From Phaeobacter sp. J2-8 (GTDB lineage Bacteria; Pseudomonadota; Alphaproteobacteria; Rhodobacterales; Rhodobacteraceae), in the NCBI RefSeq assembly GCF_022867865.1, contig NZ_JALIEC010000001.1, positions 974,501 through 1,038,500 of the forward strand: a stretch of 64,000 nt of DNA, read 5' to 3'. The notes beneath the pieces are model-generated. The model made no database searches. It saw only the letters and a list, made by a program, of their open reading frames with translations, and was not told the DNA's origin. Each line of letters begins with the position of its first letter. Positions within the stretch are counted from its first letter, which is position 1. Positions 18,959 through 28,155 of the stretch are shown in pieces. The position numbers and the translations under genes are program-made.

Positions 18959-20630
18959 TCTGACCCATATGTTTCAGCTGGCGCTGGCGCTGGTGGTTTT
19001 TGCCGCCATGCCGCTTTGGGCGGAAACACGTGTGGCGCTGGTGATTGGCAATTCCGATTACACCAATGCCGCGCGGCTGGAAAACCCGGTCAATGATGCC
19101 CGTGCGCTGACCGCCAAACTTGAAACGCTGGGCTTTGATGTCATGGCGCATGAAAACCTTGGCGGGCAGGACATGCGCCTGGCCCTGGGGCAGTTTACCG
19201 AGGCGGCCTTGCAGGCGGATCTGGCGTTAGTGTTTTATGCCGGTCACGGGATCGAGCTGGGCGGGCGAAATTTCCTGATCCCGGTGGATGCGATGATGCG
19301 GTCCGAGGCGACCGCGCAATTCGAGGCGCTGGCGCTGGATGACATCCTGTCGGTGGTGACCCATGCGGGGGTGCTGGGCATCGTGATGCTGGATGCCTGT
19401 CGCGACAATCCCTTTGCCGCCACCATCCAGCGCAACAATGGCACCCGGTCGTTGAAACGCGGGCTGGCGCCGGTGAATGTCGAGGGTGAGCAGGGGATGA
19501 TCGTCAGCTTTGCCGCCCAGGAAGGGCGCACCGCTGAGGATGGCGACGGCGGCAACAGCCCCTATACCACCGCCCTGCTTGAGGTGATCGACGAACCGGG
19601 GCTGGAGGTCGGTCGCATGTTCCGCAAGATCCGTGCCAAGGTGCGCGAGGCGACCAATGGCCAACAGGTGCCGGTCGAACGGATGCAACTGCCGGACAAG
19701 GCGATCTACTTTGTGCCCGAAGGCGCCAGCCCGCCACCCGACACCACACCGCCGCCGCGCACCGATCTTCCGCGTGGGCCGGTCACACGTGACCCGATGG
19801 TGGTCTATCTGGATGCGGTTGCCACCGGTGAAATCGAGCCGCTGAATGAATTTGTGTCACGCTATCCCGATCATCCCCGCGCCAAAGACGCCCGCAAGCT
19901 GATTGCCCTGATGCAGGATGATGCGTTCTGGGCGCAGGCCCGGGCCGAAGACAGCGTGCAGGCCTACCGCCGCTATCTGATCGTGTTTTCCGATGGCCAA
20001 TATGTGGACGAGGCGATGGCGCGTATTGCCGCCCTGACCGAGGCAGAGCCGGTGATCCCCCCTGTCGCCGCACCACCGCCCGTGGTGACACCGCCACCCA
20101 GCAACAGCGCCAGCCCTAGCTTTGATTGCCGCCGGGCCTCGACGGCTGTGGAGCATGCGATTTGTTCCAATTCGGATCTGGCGCGTCAGGACAATGACCT
20201 TTTGTCTGCCTTTCAGAACGCCCGCAGCAACGGCTGGGTCGATGTCGGCAACCAACGCGGCTGGTTGAAACAACGCGATGCGGTTTGCACTGGGGTGGCC
20301 TGGGCCGTTGCCGGATGTGTCCAGACCGTGTCCGGTGACCGGATCAATGCGCTGCGCAGTGGGCGGTTGTCGGGCAACATTGGGCCGGGGTTCAATTGCG
20401 CCCGGGCCTCGACCCGGGTTGAACGGGCGATCTGTTCCAGTGATGTCCTGGGCCGTCAGGACCAATTGTTGTTGCAGGTGTATAAATCGGCCCGAAACCG
20501 GGGCACGTCTGCTGCTGCCAGTCAGGGCAGCTGGATTGGCCAGCGCGAAGCACGATGCGGCCGCCACAGTGATGTTGCCTGGTGTGTGGCATCCTTTACG
20601 GCCGATCGAATTGGCCTTTTGGCCAGATAG
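18948..20630 (+). CDS. Exported caspase-fold protein with two LprI-like repeats (island caspase 3)
   Basis: 560 residues from the ATG at 18948 (an ATG at 18969 is an alternative). Signal peptide ends LWA. Caspase domain with RVALVIGNSDY, His100 (FYAGHGIE) and Cys151 (MLDACRDNPF). A helical segment (DPMVVYLDAVATGE, SRYPDHPRAKDARKL) follows. The C terminus has two tandem copies of a Cys-containing module (FDCRRASTAVEHAICS and FNCARASTRVERAICS, each followed by an RQD element) like DUF1311/LprI lysozyme-inhibitor proteins. It starts inside the stop region of the previous gene, consistent with translational coupling. Confidence 0.85.
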   Translation: MRRDLTHMFQLALALVVFAAMPLWAETRVALVIGNSDYTNAARLENPVNDARALTAKLETLGFDVMAHENLGGQDMRLALGQFTEAALQADLALVFYAGHGIELGGRNFLIPVDAMMRSEATAQFEALALDDILSVVTHAGVLGIVMLDACRDNPFAATIQRNNGTRSLKRGLAPVNVEGEQGMIVSFAAQEGRTAEDGDGGNSPYTTALLEVIDEPGLEVGRMFRKIRAKVREATNGQQVPVERMQLPDKAIYFVPEGASPPPDTTPPPRTDLPRGPVTRDPMVVYLDAVATGEIEPLNEFVSRYPDHPRAKDARKLIALMQDDAFWAQARAEDSVQAYRRYLIVFSDGQYVDEAMARIAALTEAEPVIPPVAAPPPVVTPPPSNSASPSFDCRRASTAVEHAICSNSDLARQDNDLLSAFQNARSNGWVDVGNQRGWLKQRDAVCTGVAWAVAGCVQTVSGDRINALRSGRLSGNIGPGFNCARASTRVERAICSSDVLGRQDQLLLQVYKSARNRGTSAAASQGSWIGQREARCGRHSDVAWCVASFTADRIGLLAR

Positions 20631-20640
20631 GGGAATTACC

Positions 20641-22535
20641 ATGCGTCTGATGAATTTTGTCTTGTTGTTCTGGACCGTGTTGACCGGTGCGGCATTGGCC
20701 GAAAGCCGCGTTGCGCTGGTGATTGGCAATTCCGCTTATGAACAGACAACGCCCTTGGCCAACCCTCAAAACGATGCCCGCGCCGTCGCAGAGAAGTTGA
20801 GCAATATTGGCTTTGACGTCATGCTGCGTGAGAATTTGACCGGCCAGAACTTCCGTATCGCGCTGGGCGAGTTTACCGAAAAAGCGCTGCGGGCCGATCT
20901 GGCGGTGGTGTTTTATGCCGGTCACGGGATCGAAATGAGCGGTGCGAATTACCTTATCCCGGTTGATGCACGTATGCGATCCGAGGCGACAGCCACCTTT
21001 GAGGCCCTGCCATTGACCGCGATGCTGACCACGGTGCGTCAGGCGGGCAAGCTGGGCATGGTGTTGCTGGATGCCTGCCGCGACAATCCCTTTGCCTCGT
21101 CGATGGAGCGTACCAATGGCACACGGTCGCTGAAACGCGGATTGGCCCCGGTGTCGCTGGAAGGTGAAAGCGGTCTGGTGGTCAGCTTCGCCGCCGAGGC
21201 CGGAAGTACCGCGGATGACGGGGCGGGAACGCACAGCCCCTATACCGAAGCCCTGCTTGAGGTTCTGGACGAGCCGGGACTGGAGGTGGGGCGGATGTTC
21301 CGCAAGGTGCGCGCCAAGGTGCGGGAACAGACCGACGGCAGGCAGGTGCCAATTGAACGGATGCAATTGCCGGATGAGGAAATCTATCTTGTCGGCCTGC
21401 CGGATGGCGACGACACCCCGGGCCATGCGCCCCGCGATGAGCGCGACGATCCCCCGGCACGCCCGCATGCGGTCGAAGATCCATTGGTGGCCTATATCAA
21501 CGCGGTCTCCGGTGGTCGCAAAGAAGATCTGGAGGATTTTCTGGCCCGCTATCCCGATCACCCCAAAGCCGCAGATGCCCGCAAATTGCTGTTGGACATG
21601 GCCGACAGGGACTATTGGGAACAGGCAGAAGCGACCGATACCGAAGATGCCTATCGCACCTATTTGATCGTCTTTCCCGCAGGGCGTTATGCGGATGAAG
21701 CCAAGGCAAAACTGGCCGCCTATGAAAAGCCGCGGCGGTCGAGGTCGAGCCGGATCCGCCGGTATACAATCCGCCTGTCCATAATCCGCCGCCTGCAAGC
21801 GCGCAGTATTCCTGTCCGGCACTGGATGGGCGTTGGTCGGTGACCAATATCCCGGTGGATGACACGTTGTTTGTCCGGTCTGGGCCCGGCAGCAAGAACA
21901 AGGCCATTGGCGAATTGCCGTACAATGCGGATGGGGTGCGGGTGCAGTCCTGTGGTTCTAACGGGTGGTGTAACGTGACCTATGGCTGCATTCAGGGCTA
22001 TGCCTTTGGCCGCAAGTATCTGAAACAATCACGCGGCGGCCATCGCAGCACCGAGTATCTGGGGTATTATTCGCTGGTGGATGTGGCCTCGAACGACACG
22101 CTGAACCTGCGGACCGGACCGGGCAAGTCGAAATATGGCGACGAATACGGCGTTGTGGCCGAGATCCCCTATAATGCGACGGGGGTCTATGTCTCTGACT
22201 GTGAGGTCAAATCCGGCTACAAATATCGGTGGTGCGCGGTGCAATGGCAGAATGTGTCTGGCTGGGCCTATGGCCGGTATTTGCAGAACGGCGCCGGACA
22301 ACGCCCCGAAAGTGGCGGGTTGAGTGGCGCGGTGCGCAGCAGCGGGCCCAGCTGTGATGAGCTGTGGTATGAGCGCAATTCAATCTTTGATCGCAAGGGA
22401 TATTGCTTCAAGACCGCGCGGGGCAAAAACACCTTCGACAATTCCAATTGCTACACGTCGAATCCGACGCTGACCGCCTCGGAAAAGAACCGGGTGAATG
22501 AGCTGAAATCCATGGAAAGCCGCATGGGATGCTGA
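20641..22535 (+). CDS. Exported caspase-fold protein with SH3 and YARHG domains, frameshifted near 21732 (island caspase 4)
   Basis: Repaired length about 631 residues. Signal peptide ends ALA; caspase domain with His95 (FYAGHGIE) and Cys146 (LLDACRDNPF), about 300 residues closely similar to caspase 3, then the same SRYPDHP-type helical segment (ARYPDHPKAADARKL). The first frame fails after AAYEKP; adding one G at 21732 gives AAVEVEPDPPVYNPP and two bacterial SH3 modules (VRSGPGSKNKAIGELPYN and LRTGPGKSKYGDEYG), then a YARHG domain (CDELWYERNSIFDRKGYCF) at the end. SH3 and YARHG modules usually contact cell-wall material. Confidence 0.82.
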
Positions 22536-23353
22536 CACGTCTGCGGCAAGGGTTGTTGGTGCTTGGGTTTCTGGCCCAGCCCGCGCTTGCGGCGGATTGT
22601 GGGGCGCGTGACTTTCTGGCGATGGCGCTTCCGGATGGTGGTTCGCCCTTGAAGGTGGCGCTGGAGATGGCCTATCCCGGTTTGACGGTGGATCTGGCGG
22701 CGCAACAGGTGGTGTTTGCCTCTGGCGAAACGCTGCCCTTGGGGCGGGTGCGGGGCGGTGATCCGAAGGGGATGCTGACCGATGGATCGGTGGTGGAGCA
22801 ATTCCACTATCGCTATCCGCTGGATTTTGATCTGGGCCCAAGGGCCGCGCCGTGGAACGATCCGGGGCGGGTGCGCAACGATGGTTTCTTTCGCGCACTC
22901 TATTTTTCTGAGGAAAGTGCGGCGCGCGACAGCCTGCAAAAAGTGCGCTATCCGGGGCCGGGCCGGGCGACCTATCTGATGACGGACCGGCATGGCGTGG
23001 GCTGTCAATTGGCCGCAGCGATGGCCGAGATCAGCCAAAGCGATGCGGCCGATCATGCCAGCCTGCGCAATGTGGGGGGCAGTTTCAATTGGCGGGTTAT
23101 TGCCGGCACAACGCGGCTGAGTGCGCATAGCTTTGGTATCGCGCTGGATCTGAACACCAAATATGGCGGCTATTGGCGGTGGGGTGGTGTGCCAGAGGGG
23201 CAGGCCGGTGAGTATCGCAATGGCATCCCGGAAACCGTGGTGCGCAGTCTGGAGCGGTACGGGTTTATCTGGGGCGGCAAATGGCATCACTATGACGGGA
23301 TGCATTTTGAGTACCGGCCTGAATTGATCCTTTATGCCCGGCTGATCCAGTAG
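22529..23353 (+). CDS. M15-family D,D-peptidase (VanY/DacB-like, exported)
   Basis: 274 residues with a signal peptide ending ALA and the M15 zinc peptidase motifs SAHSFGIALDLN (SxHxxGxAxD) and HYDGMHFEYRPE (HxxxHFE-like second His). It should cleave D-Ala-D-Ala or peptide cross-links in peptidoglycan. The ATG overlaps the end of caspase gene 4, so it is the last member of the island operon and points to an envelope role for the set. Confidence 0.87.
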   Translation: MLTRLRQGLLVLGFLAQPALAADCGARDFLAMALPDGGSPLKVALEMAYPGLTVDLAAQQVVFASGETLPLGRVRGGDPKGMLTDGSVVEQFHYRYPLDFDLGPRAAPWNDPGRVRNDGFFRALYFSEESAARDSLQKVRYPGPGRATYLMTDRHGVGCQLAAAMAEISQSDAADHASLRNVGGSFNWRVIAGTTRLSAHSFGIALDLNTKYGGYWRWGGVPEGQAGEYRNGIPETVVRSLERYGFIWGGKWHHYDGMHFEYRPELILYARLIQ

Positions 23354-23409
23354 CTTTGCCCGCCGGGGTGTGGTCTGTTGTGGGTTCGTCGCGCTGATGC
23401 GCGCCGACG

Positions 23410-23459
23410 GACCGGGGGCCAGCCCCCGGACCCCCGGGATATTTTTGAACAGAAGAAGG
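23410..23459 (+). repeat. Intergenic repeat, copy 2
   Basis: GGGGGCC / GGCCCCC-type hairpin at about 23414-23427, followed by the same 29-base tail as at 607-635 (23431-23459, exact). It lies between two convergent genes, so here the tail cannot be a ribosome binding site, and termination or a structural role is more likely. Confidence 0.75.
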
Positions 23460-23482
23460 CCGGTCGCATTTAACTGCGGCGG

Positions 23483-23986
23483 TTAATGGGCATGTCCGGC
23501 ATGGCTGTGCTTCATCGCGTCTTCGGCTTCGACCGCGACACGCAAGGCCAGTTCGCCGCGGTCGGTCAGAAGGTGGATTTCAATTTCGTCGCCTTCGGTG
23601 CGCGGGGTGGACAGGCCATTCAAACGAATGGCCACGCCACGAGGGGCGAGATCCAATTCCCGCCCCGGGGCGATTTCCAGCATCGGGATCACCTGATAGT
23701 TTTCGCTGCCATCCTTCAACATGAAGCCGACCAGTTCGGCGCTGGTCGCGTCATCGCTTTCTGCGCCAAGCAGGGTGAGGGCGGTGTCGCCGGTGTTTTC
23801 CACTTCGGCAAAGATCAGGGTCATTGGGCCGGTGCCGGCGTTGGTCCAGGGGTGCAGTACCTCGACCCCGTCCATCACCGCGAGGTGAGTGTCTTGTTCG
23901 TCGTGATCGTGGTCGTCATGGGTGTCGTCGGCAATGGCAGTGGTCGCCAGCCCGAGGGAGAGCAGCAGAGCAGGGATCAAACGCAT
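23483..23986 (-). CDS. His-rich periplasmic protein with PCu(A)C-like fold lacking the copper ligands
   Basis: 167 residues with a signal peptide ending AIA. The body follows the PCu(A)C/DUF461 copper-chaperone pattern (HPWTNAG, FAEVENTGDTALTLLGAES, LEIAPGRELDLAPRGVAIRLNGL), but the family's H-x-M ligands are absent (AELVGFM where a His is normal, VAIRLNG where HLML is normal). Instead there are His/Asp tails at both ends (HDDHDHDEQDTH and HSHAGHAH). With the upstream ABC genes and Zur-like box I infer zinc binding rather than copper. The start is at 23986; a longer open frame upstream is antisense to nothing and lacks support. Confidence 0.75.
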   Translation of the reverse strand: MRLIPALLLSLGLATTAIADDTHDDHDHDEQDTHLAVMDGVEVLHPWTNAGTGPMTLIFAEVENTGDTALTLLGAESDDATSAELVGFMLKDGSENYQVIPMLEIAPGRELDLAPRGVAIRLNGLSTPRTEGDEIEIHLLTDRGELALRVAVEAEDAMKHSHAGHAH

Positions 23987-24018
23987 GGGTGTGTTCCTTT
24001 CAGGGATCAGTTCGAAGG

Positions 24019-25329
24019 TCAGGCGCGCAGCCCGTCGACAATCGGGCGGCGCAGGACCGCAAGGGCAGGCAGCAGGGACAACAGGAGGGTGACGGAGAGG
24101 AAGCCGAGCAGCAAATGCACCTCGGTCCAGCCGATTTGCGGCACTACCAGAATATCGGTGCGGGCGGTGACAATGCGCGACAGGGCATGGGCCGCGCCCA
24201 AGCCGACCCCAAGCCCGAGGACCGCGCCGCTGACCAGCAACATCGCGGCATAGGACCAGACCACCGACAACACAAAACGACCCGGTGCGCCCAGAGCGCG
24301 CAGCAGCGACATTTGTCGCCGGAACAGCCGGGTCAGGATGAACATGCCCACCAGAACCGATGTCGCCACCAGCACCTGGGTCACCAGTGTCATCAGCGAC
24401 ATCGCCTGGCGCACGTCGCCCATCACGGCATAAAGTTCGGCAAGAACGGTACCGGGAAAGAAGGCCATGGTTTCTGCGTCGCGGGTGAATTCCGAGCGCA
24501 GGGAATAGGTCGCCCAAAGCTCGTCCGCCTTGACCACGATGGCCGGTGTGCCGGGGAAATAGGCCGCATCATAAGGGGGGCCGAGCTGAACCGGGGCATC
24601 CGGCGCATGCCCATTGGCCAGACCATGCACGGCCCAGACCGATTCGACAGGCACCATGATCGCGCGGTCCCAGGGCGAACCGGTTGGGGCCATGCGGCCG
24701 ACGACAGTGATCTGGTCGCCATGGGCATCGTCCTCGGCGGTGTCACCAAAGCCATGTGACGGGACAAAGCTGTCGCCGATGTCCAATGGCACATAGGCGC
24801 CGGCAATTGCCTCGAAGGTGTCTTGCCACATGCGGCCTTCGATCTGGTCGTCGCTCAGATACCGGGCGAAATCAGCAATCGTGCCGATGATCGGCGCGCC
24901 GCCGAAGCTGTCGCCGAAGGCCAGCGGCGCGGCAATTGTCACGCGGTCATGGTTGGCGATCTCGTTGTAGATCTGGCCCTTCAGCAGCGGCACATCAGAC
25001 GGCTGGAGATAGACAGAGGCCAGCATCAGGGTCATTTCACTGCCGGGGGCGGCGACAATCATGTCGAATTTATCGGCGGCGGCGGCGGTGCCTTTGCGCA
25101 GGCCACGTTCCTGGGCGATCAATCCGATGCCCATGCCGACCGAGGCGGCGATCAGCAGCACGAACATCACGTTCGGCCAGCGAAAGCGCCACAGGAGCGC
25201 CCGCACAAGCGCCCAGGGGGCAAAGCCGCGAATGGTCAGGGCGCCGATGATCAGCCCCGGAAGGACCAGCGCCAGCGCGATCAGACTATCCTGCCATGTG
25301 GCGGACAGCGAAGCCCAGAGACTAGACAT
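24019..25329 (-). CDS. MacB/FtsX-type ABC transporter permease
   Basis: About 436 residues: N-terminal membrane helices, a large periplasmic domain of about 200 residues (DKFDMIVAAPGSEM, MANW side excluded), then three or more C-terminal helices with the FtsX pattern (VLVGMFILTRLFRRQMSLLRALGAP). Such permeases (LolC/MacB type) work by mechanotransmission rather than forming a channel. The ATG at 25329 overlaps the ATPase stop (25322) and is preferred to 25353. It is the third gene of the operon that begins at 26417. Confidence 0.87.
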   Translation of the reverse strand: MSSLWASLSATWQDSLIALALVLPGLIIGALTIRGFAPWALVRALLWRFRWPNVMFVLLIAASVGMGIGLIAQERGLRKGTAAAADKFDMIVAAPGSEMTLMLASVYLQPSDVPLLKGQIYNEIANHDRVTIAAPLAFGDSFGGAPIIGTIADFARYLSDDQIEGRMWQDTFEAIAGAYVPLDIGDSFVPSHGFGDTAEDDAHGDQITVVGRMAPTGSPWDRAIMVPVESVWAVHGLANGHAPDAPVQLGPPYDAAYFPGTPAIVVKADELWATYSLRSEFTRDAETMAFFPGTVLAELYAVMGDVRQAMSLMTLVTQVLVATSVLVGMFILTRLFRRQMSLLRALGAPGRFVLSVVWSYAAMLLVSGAVLGLGVGLGAAHALSRIVTARTDILVVPQIGWTEVHLLLGFLSVTLLLSLLPALAVLRRPIVDGLRA

Positions 25330-26011
25330 TTTCGGTCTCCACCAGTTTGCCATCCTGGATCAGGATCACCCGATCCATGCGGTCCAGCAGGGCGATGTCA
25401 TGGCTGACGGTGATCAGCGTCTTGCCCTCGGCGCGCGTGAGATCGATCAGGTCACCGACCAACCTGTCTGCAGCTGCGCGGTCCAGGCTGGCCGTAGGCT
25501 CATCCGCCAACAGCAGGGCCGGGTCATGCGCCAGGGCGCGGGCGACGGCGACGCGTTGACGTTCACCGCCGGAAAAGCTGGTGACGTTGCGGGCCTCGTC
25601 GCGAATGCCAAGATGGGTCAGCATCCTGTCGGCGCGCTGGCGCAGGTCGGGGCGCGTGGATTTGCGGCGAAAGAACGATCCAACCCCGGCATTGGCCGCG
25701 GCGCCCAATTCTTCGAACAGCAAAAAGTCCTGAAAGATCAGGCCCATGTTTTCGGCGCGAAAGGCAGTGCGGGCCTCGGCCGACAGGTTCAGAAGATCCT
25801 GATCGCCCCAGACAACCTGGCCGCTTGCGGATTTAATCAACCCGGCAAGCGCAAACAAAAGGGTCGATTTCCCGGCGCCGGATGGGCCACGAATGCCCAA
25901 TGCCTCGCCCGGGGCAACCGCAATATCCGGCACATCCACCAGAACCCGGCCACGCGGATTGGCGATGCGCAGGTTGGTGACCCGAAGAGGCAGGCGGCGA
26001 GGATCAGCCAT
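25322..26011 (-). CDS. LolD/MacB-type ABC transporter ATP-binding protein
   Basis: 229 residues from the ATG at 26011. Walker A GPSGAGKST, Q-loop (LIFQDFLLFEEL), signature FSGGERQR, Walker B LLLADEPT and H-loop VSHD. This is the partner of the FtsX-type permease encoded next. It overlaps the DUF3299-like gene upstream by 8 bases. Expected role: energising movement of a periplasmic metal-binding protein or envelope cargo. Confidence 0.92.
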   Translation of the reverse strand: MADPRRLPLRVTNLRIANPRGRVLVDVPDIAVAPGEALGIRGPSGAGKSTLLFALAGLIKSASGQVVWGDQDLLNLSAEARTAFRAENMGLIFQDFLLFEELGAAANAGVGSFFRRKSTRPDLRQRADRMLTHLGIRDEARNVTSFSGGERQRVAVARALAHDPALLLADEPTASLDRAAADRLVGDLIDLTRAEGKTLITVSHDIALLDRMDRVILIQDGKLVETENV

Positions 26012-26417
26012 AGGTCGCATCAAGCAGACGCACGCGGCTGACAAATCCGGTGTCCGGGTCTTTGAAACCACCCAGAGACAGCGTGCCGGCGGTGTCGATT
26101 TTGACGTTGAACGGGATCACCTTGACGGTCCGTTTGGTGTAAACCGCCAGAATATCGTTTGGCCATTCGGCCTCGGTCTCGCAGAAGGGGCAGACCGCCA
26201 TCGGCAATTTGGTCAGGACAAAGAAGCTGGATTCGGCCTTCAGCGGTGGTGCCATGAAACCGGTGACCGTGATGCGCTGGCCTTCAAGCTCTTGTGCCAG
26301 ATCGGAAAATTCGCGCCCTGCACCATAGAGGTCGCGCAGTTTGATCGGCTCGGCTGCGGACAGCAGCGACGGGGTGGCAAGGGCGGCGGCGGAAAACATG
26401 AAACTGCGACGGTCCAT
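26004..26417 (-). CDS. DUF3299-like exported protein with CPFC motif, first gene of the ABC operon
   Basis: 137 residues. The N terminus MDRRSFMFSAAALA looks like a twin-arginine signal. The mature part has GQRITVTGFMAPPL and AVCPFCETEAEWPNDILAVY, a pattern of DUF3299-type periplasmic proteins with a paired-Cys site that may bind metal. From memory, DUF3299 plus a MacB-like ABC transporter forms a zinc-responsive operon in Pseudomonas. The ATG at 26417 lies 15 bases from the palindrome at 26432-26446. Confidence 0.75.
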   Translation of the reverse strand: MDRRSFMFSAAALATPSLLSAAEPIKLRDLYGAGREFSDLAQELEGQRITVTGFMAPPLKAESSFFVLTKLPMAVCPFCETEAEWPNDILAVYTKRTVKVIPFNVKIDTAGTLSLGGFKDPDTGFVSRVRLLDATYG

Positions 26418-26431
26418 ATTGATGTCCTGTG

Positions 26432-26461
26432 TGTAATAGTATTACATATCGTGACCCGCAA
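26432..26461 (-). promoter_or_regulatory. Promoter of the metal ABC operon with overlapping Zur-like palindrome
   Basis: TGTAATAGTATTACA (26432-26446) is a perfect 7-1-7 inverted repeat. On the minus strand TTGCGG (26461-26456), 17 bases, TATTAC (26438-26433) forms a promoter whose -10 lies inside the palindrome. The core matches the znuA/zur box (TGTCATAGTATAACC) at most positions. Confidence 0.72.
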
Positions 26462-26485
26462 TGGGAATCTTGGGCCAGAAACGAA

Positions 26486-26511
26486 AAAGAGGGCCGTGTC
26501 ACCGGCCCCCT
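26486..26511 (-). terminator. Intrinsic terminator after phoA
   Basis: On the minus strand AGGGGGCCG, a 6-base loop and CGGCCCTCT, followed by TTTTT. It lies 23 bases after the phoA stop and before the promoter of the next operon. Confidence 0.85.
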
Positions 26512-26534
26512 TAATCCTGAAATCAGGGTGCCGA

Positions 26535-28014
26535 TTATTCGGCGTTCACGGCATGGTTCATAACATGGAAAATCACGTTTTGTTCGATGGTGCCATCAAA
26601 CAAATGTGCCCATGGGCCTTTGGCATAGACGGCAACGTCTTCGCCTGAGTGGGTTTCCGACGACGTCGGGATCAGCGCCTGTTGGATGTAATCCATGTCG
26701 GTCGCGTCGTCCTGTGTCAGATCGGGGCGTGCGCCGACCCAGTTCACATCTTCGCGCAGGACCGAACCGGTGCCATTGAGGAAGCCGATAACGGTGTATG
26801 GCTTGCCGTCTTTTGCCAACAGCGGCTCGCCCGAGTGCGAATCGCCTTCTTTGGCAACACCCATGCAAAGGCCGGTGATGTCAGAGCCACGGCCGCAGTA
26901 GCCGTTGAACGCGATCGCGTGCTCGTGGTCGGCGGTGACGATGATCAGCGTGTCTTCGTCGTTGGTCAGTTCATCCGCCATTTTCACGGCGTCGATAAAG
27001 GCCAGACCATCGGTCAGCGTGCGATAGGCGTTGCCGGCGTGGCTGGCGTGGTCGACGCGGCCCGCTTCGATTTCCAGATAGAAACCGTTTTCGTTCTTCG
27101 ACAGGTATTCGATGGCCGATTTGGTCATCTCTGCCAGCGAAGGTTCGTCGGTGCGGTCGGCGTTGTACTGCATGTGGCTGTTTTCATACAGCGCCAGGAT
27201 CGGCGAATCGGCGGCCAGATCCAGGGCGTTGAACGATTCTGTGTCCGACGCGAACTGCGCGCCAAGGCCGGTGGCCTTTTCGATCAGGTTTTCGCCATCC
27301 TTGCGACGCCCCTTGAGGTTGCCCATTTCGAAATCCGCAGGCAGGAAGTGACGACCGCCGCCGCCCATTGCGAAATCGATTGTGCCCGCTTCCATCGCGT
27401 CAATCAGCTGCGAGGCGATGTCTTTTTGTGCGGTGCAATCTTCTGGAACCGAATCTTCCCAGTTGCGGTTGGCGGTCTTGGCGTAGACAGCGGCCGGTGT
27501 GGCATGTGTCAGGCGCGCGGTGGAAATGATGCCGACGGATTTGCCCGCTTCGGTTTGCAGTTCCGAGAACACGGTCACTTCGTTGCCGGTCACGGACGAG
27601 CAATCTTCGTGAATGCCGTTTTCGTTCAGGTTGATCAGGTTGAAACGCTGTTTGATGCCCGAATTCATCGCGCCGGCGGGGGGCGGAATCAGGGGTCTGG
27701 GCGTTGATGTTGTAGGTTTTGACAATCGCAGAGTTCCAGTCGGTGGTCTCATACGGCAGAACATGCTCTTCGCCGAGCTTGCCTTCCTGCTGGCCTGCAA
27801 ACACGCGTGTCGCATAGTTGGTGCCAACACCGTTGCCGTCGGACACCAGCAGGATCACGTTTTTGGCTTTGCCGGTGTTGGGCTGACGGGCCAGCATCGC
27901 TTCGATATGGGCCTGGCCTGCGGTGAACCAATCGCTGTTGGCTTGCGGCAGGTCTTGGGCGGAAGCAGTGGAGGCGGCAAGCGCGGCCGCGACTGCGAAG
28001 AATGACGTTTTCAT
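26535..28014 (-). CDS. phoA: Alkaline phosphatase (PhoA type), frameshifted at 27678-27683
   Basis: Repaired length about 492 residues, periplasmic (signal peptide to ASA). Alkaline phosphatase motifs: VILLVSDGNGVG (first metal Asp), the nucleophile region QTPDSA, EAGRVDHASHAGNAYRT, and TADHEHAIAFNG late in the protein. These supply the two-zinc, one-magnesium active site. The N-terminal frame ends in nonsense just after the nucleophile DSA. Removing one C from the six-C run (G run at 27678-27683) gives DSAPAGAMNSGIK and the rest of the protein. This is the only break here that needs a deleted base rather than an added one. Confidence 0.87.
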
Positions 28015-28155
28015 GGAAATCCCCGGTGGTCAGAGTTGCGGATGCCGGTTTTGCAACGGCGGACATCGCGGCCTAACTGCCCGCAGAATGTAACGGGCAC
28101 GCAAAGCTTTTGTATCGGAACGCTGAAACACAGCGTACCGGAGAGGGGTCAGGTT

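Noticed and set aside
27678-27683. Two missing bases in phoA instead of one extra
   Set aside because: Both restore the frame, but removal of one C from the six-C run gives the natural continuation DSAPAGAMNSG and is the smaller change.
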